This document shows positions 1 to 8,080 of a DNA stretch of 60,030 nucleotides, one piece after another. Below the pieces are notes generated by a model. It was given only the letters and a program-made list of their open reading frames with translations. It was not told the DNA's origin and searched no databases. Each line of letters begins with the position of its first letter. Positions within the stretch are counted from its first letter, which is position 1. The position numbers and the translations under genes are program-made. The stretch comes from Leucobacter sp. wl10 (lineage in GTDB: Bacteria; Actinomycetota; Actinomycetes; Actinomycetales; Microbacteriaceae), in NCBI RefSeq assembly GCF_003569785.1, contig NZ_KZ984008.1, forward strand, positions 1 to 60,030, written 5' to 3'.

Positions 1-312
1 GCGGCGATCAACCGCCGCCAGTTCGCCGTCACCGGCGCCAGCCGCTTCACCGGCGGCACCATGACGATGCCCTCTGGCCGCACCCTCCGCTCGGCGGACG
101 TGATGAAGCCGCTGGGCAACCCGAAGCGCACCCCCGACTTCTACGAGGTCGTCGCCCTGCAACACACCCGCCTCGTGGACGACGGCGAACCGAACCCGAC
201 CGCGCGCATGGCCGAGCTCAGCCGCGTGCCGCTCTCCACTGCACAGGGCTGGGTTGCCCGTGCCCGCCGCAAAGGACTGCTCCCGCCCGGACGCCGAGGC
301 CGCGCCGGGTAA
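1..312 (+). CDS. HTH-type DNA-binding protein, 5' part outside the window
   Basis: The frame is open from base 1 to the TAA at 310-312, so the ATG at 61 is probably internal and the gene starts upstream of the window. The visible 103 residues end in a helix-turn-helix-like stretch (residues ARMAELSRVPLSTAQGWVAR, then ARRKGLLPPGRRGRAG). Short proteins with this kind of C-terminus (a 'locus-specific' HTH followed by a basic tail) are common in actinobacterial conjugative elements, but I cannot name a family. It lies 8 nt before the phosphatase-like gene and upstream of the relaxase, so it is probably part of the same mobile element. Function beyond likely DNA binding is unknown. Confidence 0.6.
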   Translation, partial: AAINRRQFAVTGASRFTGGTMTMPSGRTLRSADVMKPLGNPKRTPDFYEVVALQHTRLVDDGEPNPTARMAELSRVPLSTAQGWVARARRKGLLPPGRRGRAG

Positions 313-320
313 GGGTTCGC

Positions 321-758
321 ATGACGAGCTGGGCGATTGAGGACGCGGGCGTGGTGCGCCTGCCAGACGGTCGTCTGATCCGTGGCACGGGCGCGCGTCG
401 GCCTCGCGGTCAGGCCCCGCCCCCGGAGTTCGCCGTCTACCTCTTGGGCCGCGACCCTCGCGTGGCCGACTGGCCCTACTGCTGGGTCAGGTGGCCGGAC
501 TTCCGCCTGCCTGGCTCCACCGAGGACGCCGTGGCCGCACTCAGAGAAGCGCACGCGCGGGCCGTGTCCGAGCGGGTCGAGATTGCCTGCGGCGGCGGGG
601 TCGGCAGAACCGGAACCGCTCTCGCGGTGCTCGCCGTATTGAGCGGCGTTCCGGCGGCCGCTGCCGTGGAATGGGTGCGAGCGAACTACCACCCCCGCGC
701 CGTCGAGACTCGCCGCCAGCGAGCCTGGATCGCCACCGCCGCATCCTCTCTCACCTGA
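321..758 (+). CDS. protein-tyrosine-phosphatase-like small protein
   Basis: This 145-residue protein carries a CX5R phosphatase P-loop: Cys90-GGGVG-Arg96-Thr97-Gly, followed by a helix. This is the hallmark of the cysteine-based tyrosine/dual-specificity phosphatase superfamily. The residue before the cysteine is Ala rather than the usual His (HCX5R). The N-terminal half contains a WPYCWVRWPDF segment and no membrane or signal sequence, so the protein should be cytoplasmic. The ATG at 321 has a weak AAGG about 8 nt upstream. It sits between an HTH gene and the MobF relaxase. Proteins of this type next to relaxases are, as far as I recall, recurrent in actinobacterial elements; their substrate is not known to me. 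Catalysis is inferred from the motif only. Confidence 0.65.
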   Translation: MTSWAIEDAGVVRLPDGRLIRGTGARRPRGQAPPPEFAVYLLGRDPRVADWPYCWVRWPDFRLPGSTEDAVAALREAHARAVSERVEIACGGGVGRTGTALAVLAVLSGVPAAAAVEWVRANYHPRAVETRRQRAWIATAASSLT

Positions 759-853
759 CGCAGAACCGCCACCCTCCCGCGCCGCCTGCTCACCAAGCCC
801 GTACGCCTCCGCGCCTGCCGCCTGAGCACATCCTGAGTCCTCCCGCTGTCCTC

Positions 854-896
854 TTGACCTCTCAATCCTGAATGTACGTATACTAACTACGTTAGT
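854..896 (+). promoter_or_regulatory. candidate relaxase promoter with overlapping palindrome
   Basis: TTGACC (854-859) and TATACT (879-884) form a sigma70-like pair with a long 19 bp spacer. An inverted repeat, ACTAAC (882-887) / GTTAGT (891-896) with a 3 nt centre, overlaps the -10 box, as an autoregulatory operator would. The surrounding bases are AT-rich compared with the flanks. An origin of transfer close to the relaxase is an alternative reading. Confidence 0.45.
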
Positions 897-931
897 TGCC
901 AGTACGCCAGATAGCGAGAGGGGGTAGCAGA

Positions 932-3900
932 ATGCATGGGGGCGTGGTTCCGTTCCGGGGCACCGGGGCCGATGCGCTGCGCTATGTCGAGGCCGACCGT
1001 GCTCGTGCTGACGACTACTACCTCGGCGCGGAAACCTCGGTGGCGCAGTTCGCGGCGCTCGACAGCTCAGACGCGGTTACCGACAGGCTCGGCCTTGATC
1101 CTGTGGGGTATGCGGGGTGGGTGGACTGGGTTGATCCGTTGACCGGGGAGCGGATGGGCAGACCCCGACGGGCGGGAGTGTATCGGCAGGGATCGCCGCG
1201 GTTCATGGAGATGGTCATCAACGGGCCGAAGTCGCTGTCGATCGCCGCCGCGCTTCACCCCGAAGTCTCGGCGGCGCTGGACGCGGCGCAGCAGGACGCG
1301 CTGGCCGAGATTCGGCGGTGGGTTGCCCGGCACTCGGTGACCCGTGTCGGGCCGCTCGGTGCGCAGGAGCACGTTCCCATCGAGCGGTTGCAGGTCGTCG
1401 GGATCACGCACCGCACGTCTCGTGCGGGTGATCCGCACCGGCACATTCACATGCAGATCGGCACCAGAGTGTGGGCGGCGGGGAAGTGGCGAGGACTGGA
1501 CACCACCGCTCTGTTCCGGCAGCAGGGCGCGATCCGTGCCCTCGGCACCGCAGTGATCGCGGCAAGCCCGGAACTCGCTGCCGTGCTCGACCGACACGGC
1601 CTCACCCTCGACCCCGCCACCGGCGAGGTCGCGGAGTTGCAGCCGTACAACGCGGTCATGTCGAAGCGGGGTGAGCAGGTGGGCCGCAACCTCGACCGCC
1701 TCGAAGCCGAATGGCGGGCCACGCATCCCGGTGAGACGATGGGGCCGGTCGTGACCTCTCGCCTGATCGCCAAAGCATGGGCATACGAGCGGCCTGCGAA
1801 GAAGCCCACCACGCTCCGTGAGGAACAGGCGTGGCTGACGGAGTTGGTCGAGGCCGGATACGACCCCGCGAGCCTGCAACGGCCCGCAACCCCGGTGCCG
1901 GTCAGCCTCGATGACCTCAGCGTGCAGGAAGTCGCCTCCCGCGCCCTCGACCGCTGCGCCGCAGGTGCGTCGGTATGGACGACACACACTGTGACCGAGC
2001 ACGCCACAACGATCATGACCGAGTACGGAGTACGCGCCAACGGAGATGAGATCCGCGACTTCGTGCAGGCTGCGACGGTGCTGGCGTTGGAGGACTGCTT
2101 CACGATCCTCCCGCCCGACACACCACGCCCAGAGCATGTCGCTCACTGGACGAGCGTGCGCGTCATACAGGCCGAGACAGAGCTGCGCGACCTGATCGCC
2201 GCCCGTGTACCCGAGCAGGAGCCGGAGCACCCGGACGTGCGCCGGCTGGCGCAAGCGCAGAACCTCGACCCCGGCCAGACCGAAGCCGCCGCAGCGGTCG
2301 CCTCAACCGACCCGTTGGTGATCGTGGAGGGCGCGGCGGGCAGCGGGAAGACGACCATGCTTGCCACCGCGATCCAGGCGAGTGAGGCGCACGGGCGAGC
2401 GGTGCGGGTGGTGGCTCCGACGAAGAAGGCCGCCGAGATCGCGCACCAGGAACTCGGCGTGCCCGCTGAATCGGTCGCGTCACTGGTGTACGCGCGCGGG
2501 TGGCGGTGGAACCGCGACGGCGTATGGACACGACTCGTCGTGGGTGACGCCGACCCCATCACCGGCGCAACCTATACCGGCCCGCCGAGCGAGGCGCGGT
2601 TGCGCAAGGGCGAACGGATTGTGGTGGACGAGGCGGGGATGCTCGACCAGGACACCGCCCTGGCCCTGCTCGCCGTCGCCGCAGAAGCGGGCGCGACGCT
2701 CGCGCTCGTGGGTGACCGGGCGCAACTCCCCGCCGTCGGACGGGGCGGAGTACTCGACATGGTTGCGCAGATTCGGGGCCGCACGTTCGATATGGCCGAG
2801 GTACACCGCTTCGCCGATCCCGAATATGCCGAGCTGTCGGTGCGGTTGCGCGACCGCGACGATCCCGGCGCGATCTTCGACCAACTCGCAGCTCTGGGCC
2901 TGATCCGCTTGCACGACGATACCGAGAGCCTGCGCGACCACATCGCCAATCATCACAGCGGCGGGGAGGCGGTCACGGTCGCCACCAACGACGTGGCCGC
3001 ACGCATGAACGCGCGCATCCGCGATCAGCGCGTGCAAGCGGGAACCGTGGATGACGAGACGACCGCGACCGGGAGCGACGGACTTTCCATCGGTCAGGGT
3101 GATCTGATCCAGACTCGCAAGAACGACGCGGCCCTGGGGGTGGCGAATCGTCAGCAGTGGATCGTGCAACACGTCACCGAGGACGGCACCGTGTGGGCGG
3201 TTGAGGCAGACAGCGACCGCAAGCGCGACCACACCGTGCGCCTGCCCGCCGGGTACGTCACCGAGTACGCGCACTTGGCCTACGCCTCGACCGCCTACGG
3301 TGTGCAAGGCATTACCGCCACCAGAGCCGACACGATCCTCACAGGCGCCATGAGCGGCGCAGCCGTCTACGTCGGCATGACCCGAGGCAAAGATCAGAAC
3401 CAGTTGCACATCATCGCCCAGAACACAGCCGACGCCCGAGCGCAGTTCATCTACGCTGTAGAACGTGACCGGGCAGACCGTGGGCTGGCCGACGCCACCC
3501 GACAGGCGGCAGAGGCGGTGCGGGGTCTGGTCGACGACGGCCCCGCCAAGCGCGTGAACACCGAGATAGCCGCACTCACCGCAAAGGCCGAGCGAGCCGA
3601 GGCGCGGGCTGCGCTCTGGCAGCAGGCCGCTGACGCCCTCACCGAGCTATACGCCCAGCAACGTGACGACCTCGACCACGCAGGCCAAGCCCGCGACACC
3701 GCAGCCCAGCAGCTCGAACGGGTGCGGGCCGAGGTCGCCGCACCGCTCACCGAGCACGCATCGGCGGCACTGGCCGAGTGGGGCGACGCCGACGTCGAAC
3801 TGCGTACCGCCCGCGACCGGCTGGGTACGGTCGGCAGGTTCGGCAAGCGTCGCGCGACCGCCGAGCACAACACCGCGCAGACCCTCGCCCGCGACGCTGA

Positions 3901-4390
3901 GCAGCGGCTGACGAGCGCGTGGGGCGAGCCGCCCCGCTGGAACGAGACTCGGGCCGCGTGGCTCGAGCGCGTCACGCGCCCTCGTATCGACGGCGATCCC
4001 CGCGTGATCGACGCGACCGAGCAGCACGATGCCGCAGCCAGGACGGTGCGCAAGGCGCTCGAACCCGACCCGTGGCCGCGCCTGCGCATCTACGCCCGCA
4101 TCTTCGGCACCGAGGCCGTGGCGAAGCACCGGGCCGCCTACCTGGATGCCCGCCCCCACGCCAACGCCGAGAACGCGGCCCGCATCGCGAAGCAGGCCCG
4201 CGCCGAAATCGACACGCTACAGGCGCTCACCCCCGTCGAGGCAGTCGAGCGCATCGAGCAGACCCGCGCGACCGAGCAAGCGCAGCGCGACGCCGCCGAC
4301 CGTGCCCTGAAAAAGCGGCAACGACAGCTCGATCCCTCCCACACGCCCGACCGCGGTCCCAGTGATGGCGGGCCGTCTCTGGGCTGGTGA
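932..4390 (+). CDS. MobF family conjugative relaxase (TrwC/TraA-like) with RecD-like helicase
   Basis: A protein of 1152 residues with a relaxase domain (about 1-350), a superfamily 1 helicase (about 440-850) and a charged coiled-coil C-terminus (about 860-1140). The catalytic tyrosine pair is Tyr29-Tyr30 (DDYYLG). The metal-binding triad is His169-x-His171-x-His173 in the PHRHIHM motif. Walker A is GAAGSGKT (467-474), and DEAGML follows downstream as motif II. MobF relaxases nick oriT, stay covalently attached to the strand and unwind the plasmid or ICE during conjugation. I prefer the ATG at 932 because GAGAGGGGG lies about 9-16 nt upstream; a TTG at 896 in the same frame would overlap the putative operator. 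No type IV secretion genes are in the window, so the element may only be mobilisable or may continue to the left. Confidence 0.92.
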   Translation: MHGGVVPFRGTGADALRYVEADRARADDYYLGAETSVAQFAALDSSDAVTDRLGLDPVGYAGWVDWVDPLTGERMGRPRRAGVYRQGSPRFMEMVINGPKSLSIAAALHPEVSAALDAAQQDALAEIRRWVARHSVTRVGPLGAQEHVPIERLQVVGITHRTSRAGDPHRHIHMQIGTRVWAAGKWRGLDTTALFRQQGAIRALGTAVIAASPELAAVLDRHGLTLDPATGEVAELQPYNAVMSKRGEQVGRNLDRLEAEWRATHPGETMGPVVTSRLIAKAWAYERPAKKPTTLREEQAWLTELVEAGYDPASLQRPATPVPVSLDDLSVQEVASRALDRCAAGASVWTTHTVTEHATTIMTEYGVRANGDEIRDFVQAATVLALEDCFTILPPDTPRPEHVAHWTSVRVIQAETELRDLIAARVPEQEPEHPDVRRLAQAQNLDPGQTEAAAAVASTDPLVIVEGAAGSGKTTMLATAIQASEAHGRAVRVVAPTKKAAEIAHQELGVPAESVASLVYARGWRWNRDGVWTRLVVGDADPITGATYTGPPSEARLRKGERIVVDEAGMLDQDTALALLAVAAEAGATLALVGDRAQLPAVGRGGVLDMVAQIRGRTFDMAEVHRFADPEYAELSVRLRDRDDPGAIFDQLAALGLIRLHDDTESLRDHIANHHSGGEAVTVATNDVAARMNARIRDQRVQAGTVDDETTATGSDGLSIGQGDLIQTRKNDAALGVANRQQWIVQHVTEDGTVWAVEADSDRKRDHTVRLPAGYVTEYAHLAYASTAYGVQGITATRADTILTGAMSGAAVYVGMTRGKDQNQLHIIAQNTADARAQFIYAVERDRADRGLADATRQAAEAVRGLVDDGPAKRVNTEIAALTAKAERAEARAALWQQAADALTELYAQQRDDLDHAGQARDTAAQQLERVRAEVAAPLTEHASAALAEWGDADVELRTARDRLGTVGRFGKRRATAEHNTAQTLARDAEQRLTSAWGEPPRWNETRAAWLERVTRPRIDGDPRVIDATEQHDAAARTVRKALEPDPWPRLRIYARIFGTEAVAKHRAAYLDARPHANAENAARIAKQARAEIDTLQALTPVEAVERIEQTRATEQAQRDAADRALKKRQRQLDPSHTPDRGPSDGGPSLGW

Positions 4391-4420
4391 CCATCCTCCC
4401 CGACTTATGACCACGTAGTA

Positions 4421-4436
4421 GCCTCCAAGAGGAGGC
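4421..4436 (+). terminator. hairpin downstream of the relaxase gene
   Basis: A perfect 6 bp stem, GCCTCC / GGAGGC, with an AAGA tetraloop, 30 nt after the relaxase stop codon. It lacks a clear U-tract, so terminator function is uncertain. The remaining bases to 4581 (end of the yeiH-like gene on the other strand) show nothing recognisable. Confidence 0.3.
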
Positions 4437-4581
4437 GGTGAATACAAGCGGGTCGTAAAGGCTAATTCTTCATGGAAGCCGTATCAGCGTCTGTCGATCC
4501 CTCGTTCAGTATCTTCCTCGGTGTTGCCGCTGTGCTGACGCGGTGAGCTGATGGCTCGGACGGCTTCGCTGTGTGATCCGT

Positions 4582-5652
4582 TCATGCGATATGGCTCGCA
4601 AACGAGATCCCCGCCCACGCGATGGTCGCAACCAGAAGGGTGGAGAGTGCGGCAAGAGCGAAGGGCTTGAAGCCGACCTGTGCGAGGTTGCGGATCTTGA
4701 CACCGCAGCCGAGGCCGAACATCGCCGCTGACAGTAGGCCGGTCTGCAACAGGCTCCCGGTTGTCAGCACGAACTCGGGCAGGGGCAGGAAGGAGCGCAG
4801 GAGCACCATGAGGATGAACCCGATGATGAACGCCGGGACGATAGGCGGCAGCTTTCTGGAGGATGTTTGCGAGGTAGGCGTGGGGTTCGCGCGCTGGAGG
4901 CGACGCTGTCGGATACTGAGCACGGCTACGACGGGTGCGAGAAGCAAGACTCGGGCGAGTTTCACGATCACTGCGACGGTGAGTGCGCCCGCGCCGATGA
5001 TGCCGCCGGCTGCGACGACCTGGGCGATCTCGTGGATTGAGCCTCCTGCCCACATGCCCGCGGCTTCGGTATCGAATCCGAGGAGGTTCGCCGTCAGGGG
5101 CACGAGTGGGATCATGAGCGTGCCGAAGATGACCACCAGTGCTACGGCGGTGATCGTGTCCTCTTCCGCCTCATCGTCGGGGTCGGTCACGCCCGCTGCG
5201 CCGGCGACTGCCGCAGCACCGCAGATCGAGAAGCCGCATCCGATGAGGAGGGCCAGGCTGGGCCGAACCCGTAGCAGCCGCCCCAGCACAACGGTGCCGC
5301 ATAGCCCGCCTGTGACGATGCAGACGACGACGAGGAGAATCGGGGCACCCAGGTCGAGGATGTCGGTGAGTACGAGCTGGAGTCCGAGAAACACGATGCC
5401 TGCGCGAAGAAGCTTCTTCGCCGAGAAATCGATTCCGGCGGTCACTGCCGTCGGCATTCGGAGCAGGTTCGCTGCGAGCACACCGAGCACGATCGCAACG
5501 ATGAGGGGGCTGACTCCCGGCAGCAGCGCGTTCACTCCATAGGAAATGCCCGCCGCAAGCGCGCACGTCCCGAGTCCTGGCAGAAGCGACCGAAGGTAGA
5601 CGAGGAAAGCGTGCGTGGGCCGGGTGCGGGCCTCATGCTGTAGGTCAGTCAT
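4582..5652 (-). CDS. YeiH family putative sulfate exporter
   Basis: A 356-residue integral membrane protein with roughly 10 hydrophobic segments and a cytoplasmic N-terminus. The family signature is visible: GVLAANLL near residue 60, GFSICGAAAVAG near 140, and GGSIHEIAQVVAAG near 205. The length fits the family (about 340-360). YeiH/PSE proteins are annotated as putative sulfate exporters; the transported ion is not proven for most members. It is divergent from a LysR regulator across 90 bp, the same layout as yeiH/yeiE in other bacteria, so it is likely controlled by that regulator. The ATG at 5652 is the first start in the frame. It lies in the left accessory region between mobile-element genes and may be cargo. 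Confidence 0.85.
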   Translation of the reverse strand: MTDLQHEARTRPTHAFLVYLRSLLPGLGTCALAAGISYGVNALLPGVSPLIVAIVLGVLAANLLRMPTAVTAGIDFSAKKLLRAGIVFLGLQLVLTDILDLGAPILLVVVCIVTGGLCGTVVLGRLLRVRPSLALLIGCGFSICGAAAVAGAAGVTDPDDEAEEDTITAVALVVIFGTLMIPLVPLTANLLGFDTEAAGMWAGGSIHEIAQVVAAGGIIGAGALTVAVIVKLARVLLLAPVVAVLSIRQRRLQRANPTPTSQTSSRKLPPIVPAFIIGFILMVLLRSFLPLPEFVLTTGSLLQTGLLSAAMFGLGCGVKIRNLAQVGFKPFALAALSTLLVATIAWAGISFASHIA

Positions 5653-5708
5653 GTATCTATCGTTTCGTCGGAAACCCCAGGTCGGTAGAGGCAGATCTCG
5701 TGCTGGTC

Positions 5709-5723
5709 ACAAGTTATACTTGT
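5709..5723. promoter_or_regulatory. palindromic operator / -10 region in the yeiH-lysR divergent promoter
   Basis: The 15 bp sequence is a perfect inverted repeat, ACAAGT-TAT-ACTTGT. It contains TATACT (5715-5720), a good -10 box for the lysR gene on the plus strand. LysR-type regulators usually bind such interrupted dyads and repress their own gene, so this is the best candidate operator for the divergent pair. Confidence 0.55.
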
Positions 5724-5742
5724 CTCTAATGGGAGGTGAGTC

Positions 5743-6636
5743 ATGCGGAGCGAACCGGACCTGGAAGCGCTGCGGGCGCTGATGCTCATCGCGCAGGAGA
5801 GCAGCATCTCGGCGGCAAGCGGACGGTTGGGGGTGAGCCAGCAAGCGGTATCGTTGCGTATCCGAAGCCTCGAGCGAAGCCTGGGGGTGAGGTTGCTGGT
5901 GCGCTCCGCGCGAGGTTCTCGCCTGACACCCGCCGGCGAACTCGTGGTCGGTTGGGCGAGGAAGTTGCTAGAAGCAGCCGATGATTTCTCCGATGCCGTG
6001 GATTCACTCCGTTCGGATCGAGCAAGGACGATGCGTATTGCCGCGAGTCTGACGATCGCCGAGTATTTGCTTCCCGAATGGATCGCCAGATGGCGCGCCC
6101 GGACCGACAGCAGCGGTCCAGGCATTCAGCTCGACGCCGAGAACAGCACCGCAGTCGCTGTGGCTGTGCGCGAGGGGACCGTCGATCTCGGATTCATCGA
6201 GTCTCCAGCGGTGCCAGCCGATCTGGGCGCGGTGACCATCGCCCATGACACACTCGCGGTCGTCGTGCAGCCCGGACATCGGTGGGCGAAATCCGCCAGG
6301 ATCACCGCCCGCGAGCTCTCCGACACCAGCCTGGTGTTGCGCGAGCCGGGCAGCGGCACCCGCCACGCGTTCGAAGCGGCGCTCGCTGATACCGGCTGTT
6401 CACCCCACGCCAGCCCGGTGGCGGTGCTATCCACCACTCTCGGAGTGCGTAGCGCGATCATGGCAGGCGTTGCGCCAGGGGTGCTCAGCAGCTTGGCCGT
6501 AGCCGAGGATCTCCGAGCCGGACGGCTCGCTCGCGTCCAGGTCAGAGGTCTCACCATGACCCGTCCTTTGACCGCGATCTGGGCCGGGGCCTCGCCCTCA
6601 CGCCATGCGCACGACTTCCTCGACGCTCTCGCCTAG
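5743..6636 (+). CDS. LysR-type transcriptional regulator (YeiE-like)
   Basis: A 297-residue protein of standard LysR length. The N-terminal winged HTH (about 5-65) shows SISAASGRLGVSQQAVSLRI, and the effector-binding domain follows with two Rossmann-like lobes (about 90-295). The start ATG at 5743 is preceded by an excellent GGGAGGTGAG ribosome binding site. It is divergent from the YeiH-type exporter, the usual partner of YeiE-like regulators, and a palindrome with LysR-box geometry lies between them. The inferred role is activation or derepression of the exporter in response to a small anion or sulfur compound; the ligand cannot be read from the sequence. Confidence 0.88.
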   Translation: MRSEPDLEALRALMLIAQESSISAASGRLGVSQQAVSLRIRSLERSLGVRLLVRSARGSRLTPAGELVVGWARKLLEAADDFSDAVDSLRSDRARTMRIAASLTIAEYLLPEWIARWRARTDSSGPGIQLDAENSTAVAVAVREGTVDLGFIESPAVPADLGAVTIAHDTLAVVVQPGHRWAKSARITARELSDTSLVLREPGSGTRHAFEAALADTGCSPHASPVAVLSTTLGVRSAIMAGVAPGVLSSLAVAEDLRAGRLARVQVRGLTMTRPLTAIWAGASPSRHAHDFLDALA

Positions 6637-6939
6637 ATTCCAGCGATGACTGACCGGACGCATCGGTACGGAAGAGTGTCTACGAAAGCGATAAGCAAAC
6701 CGCAGGTCGGCGTATCGCGGTGGAACTATCCACAGGCCATGCGCTGCAGATCGTTGATTTGCACGTCAGAACGCCCGCCGGGACTCGCGGCGCGAACTAT
6801 CAATCTTAGCTGAGCGGGAGTGGTGGACACGGCGAGCCCATCTGGAACGGGCGGTCCCTGCCCGACCAGCTGCCGGGAACCCTCGACCCTCAGATGGCAA
6901 CGCGACCCCTGTGTTATTCATGGCGCGACCGTCTTCTGA
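6637..6939. other. intergenic stretch without a recognisable gene
   Basis: About 300 bases between the LysR gene and the CmtR promoter. Short open frames occur but none has a convincing start, ribosome site or recognisable motif. The sequence is somewhat less GC-rich than its surroundings and may be decayed mobile DNA. Confidence 0.5.
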
Positions 6940-6975
6940 TGACCTTTGACGGTAGGTCAGTCTTCACTGTATGGT
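6940..6975 (+). promoter_or_regulatory. cmtR promoter, probably leaderless, with TGACC/GGTCA dyad
   Basis: TTGACG (6946-6951) and TATGGT (6970-6975) are separated by 18 bp, and the ATG of cmtR begins 7 nt after the -10 box, so the transcript is probably leaderless. TGACC (6940-6944) and GGTCA (6955-6959) form an inverted repeat around the -35 box and could be the metal-sensor operator. Confidence 0.6.
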
Positions 6976-6981
6976 CATTAC

Positions 6982-7341
6982 ATGCTGACTCTTGCTTCTC
7001 GGGTGGACGTGATGCACCGGCTCGGCCGGGCGATGGCCGACGCGACCCGCTCCCGCATCCTGCTCTCCCTGCTCGACGGGCCGGGGTATCCTGCGAAGCT
7101 CGCCCGCGACCTCGGGCTGACGCGCACGAACGTGTCGAACCACTTGGCCTGTCTGCGCGGGTGCGGGATCGTGGTGGCCGAGCCCGAGGGCCGGCAGACC
7201 CGCTACGAGATCGCCGACCCCCACCTCGCGGCAGCGCTGACCGCGCTAGTGGACGTGACGCTCGCGGTCGATGAGAGCGTGCCCTGCATGGATCCGGCCT
7301 GCACCGTCCCCGGCTGCTGCGACCCGGAGCCTGCGCAGTGA
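6982..7341 (+). CDS. cmtR: CmtR-type ArsR/SmtB family metal-sensing repressor
   Basis: A 119-residue winged-helix repressor. Counting from the ATG at 6982, cysteines fall at 57, 61 and 102. These are exactly the positions of the Cd(II)/Pb(II) ligands of Mycobacterium tuberculosis CmtR, and the motif NHLACLRGCG around 57 and 61 is conserved. This settles both the identity and the start: an upstream in-frame TTG at 6946 lies inside the -35 box and would shift the numbering by 12. The C-terminus adds Cys107, Cys112 and Cys113 (CMDPACTVPGCC), possible extra ligands not present in the M. tuberculosis protein. No ribosome site is visible and the promoter suggests a leaderless mRNA. It overlaps the downstream exporter by 4 nt (GTGA), so metal binding should release repression of both genes. 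Confidence 0.92.
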   Translation: MLTLASRVDVMHRLGRAMADATRSRILLSLLDGPGYPAKLARDLGLTRTNVSNHLACLRGCGIVVAEPEGRQTRYEIADPHLAAALTALVDVTLAVDESVPCMDPACTVPGCCDPEPAQ

Positions 7342-8024
7342 CCACGGCAGTACTGCCTCCGGCACGGACGGGTGTGCTGCGGCGGCGGATCAGGATCGTC
7401 GTGGCGATCACAATCACCTGGAACGTCATCGAGGCGGTCGTCGCTCTCGCTGTGGGAGGAGCCGCCTCGTCTGCCGCGCTGATCGGGTTCGGGCTGGACT
7501 CGATCGTGGAAGTCCTCTCTGCCGCGGCTGTCGCGTGGCAGTTCGCCGCTCCCGACCCCGAGAAGCGGGAGAAGGTCGCACTGCGGGTGATTGCGCTATC
7601 GTTCTTCGGACTCGCCGTCTACGTCACCATCGACGCGATCCTGTCGCTGACAGGTCTGCGGGAGCCCGAGCACTCGACCGTAGGAATCGTGCTTGCTGCG
7701 CTGAGCCTGCTGGTGATGCCGTTCCTGTCCTGGTTCGAGCGACGCACCGGCCGCGAACTCGGCTCTGCCTCCGCGGTCGCGGACTCGAAGCAGACCCTGA
7801 TCTGTACCTACCTCTCAGCGGCGCTCCTCATCGGTCTCTTATTGAACTCCTTGCTCGGGTGGGCGTGGGCTGACTCGATCGCCGCCCTGGTGATCGCTGG
7901 ATTCGCCGTGCGCGAGGGTATCGAGGCCTGGCGCGGAGATGCGTGCTGCGCCGCCCAAGTCACAGTGCTTACCGGAGAGCGCGAGCCCGAGCACTGCGAG
8001 GACGATTGCTGCGCACCGCGCTGA
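7338..8024 (+). CDS. cation diffusion facilitator family heavy-metal transporter
   Basis: A 228-residue membrane protein with 5-6 hydrophobic segments and the CDF-type second helix motif ALIGFGLDSIVEV, in which the Asp is the expected metal ligand. The C-terminus lacks a full CDF cytoplasmic domain and ends in a cysteine-rich tail (DACCAAQ, then EHCEDDCCAPR) suited to soft metals. The GTG start overlaps the cmtR stop (GTGA), giving translational coupling. CmtR in mycobacteria controls a P-type ATPase; here the partner is a CDF protein, so this is a compact sensor plus exporter for Cd, Pb or Zn. Direction (efflux) and metal are inferred from the regulator. Confidence 0.85.
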   Translation: MTTAVLPPARTGVLRRRIRIVVAITITWNVIEAVVALAVGGAASSAALIGFGLDSIVEVLSAAAVAWQFAAPDPEKREKVALRVIALSFFGLAVYVTIDAILSLTGLREPEHSTVGIVLAALSLLVMPFLSWFERRTGRELGSASAVADSKQTLICTYLSAALLIGLLLNSLLGWAWADSIAALVIAGFAVREGIEAWRGDACCAAQVTVLTGEREPEHCEDDCCAPR

Positions 8025-8025
8025 G

Positions 8026-8040
8026 CAACCCGGCAGGTTG
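8026..8040 (+). terminator. weak hairpin after the CDF gene
   Basis: CAACC / GGTTG stem with a CGGCA loop immediately after the CDF stop codon, followed by TTCGCTCG. The stem is short and there is no U-tract, so this is only a candidate terminator. Confidence 0.3.
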
Positions 8041-8080
8041 TTCGCTCGCTCCAACTCCATCAGATGCGTGAAAAGCCCCT

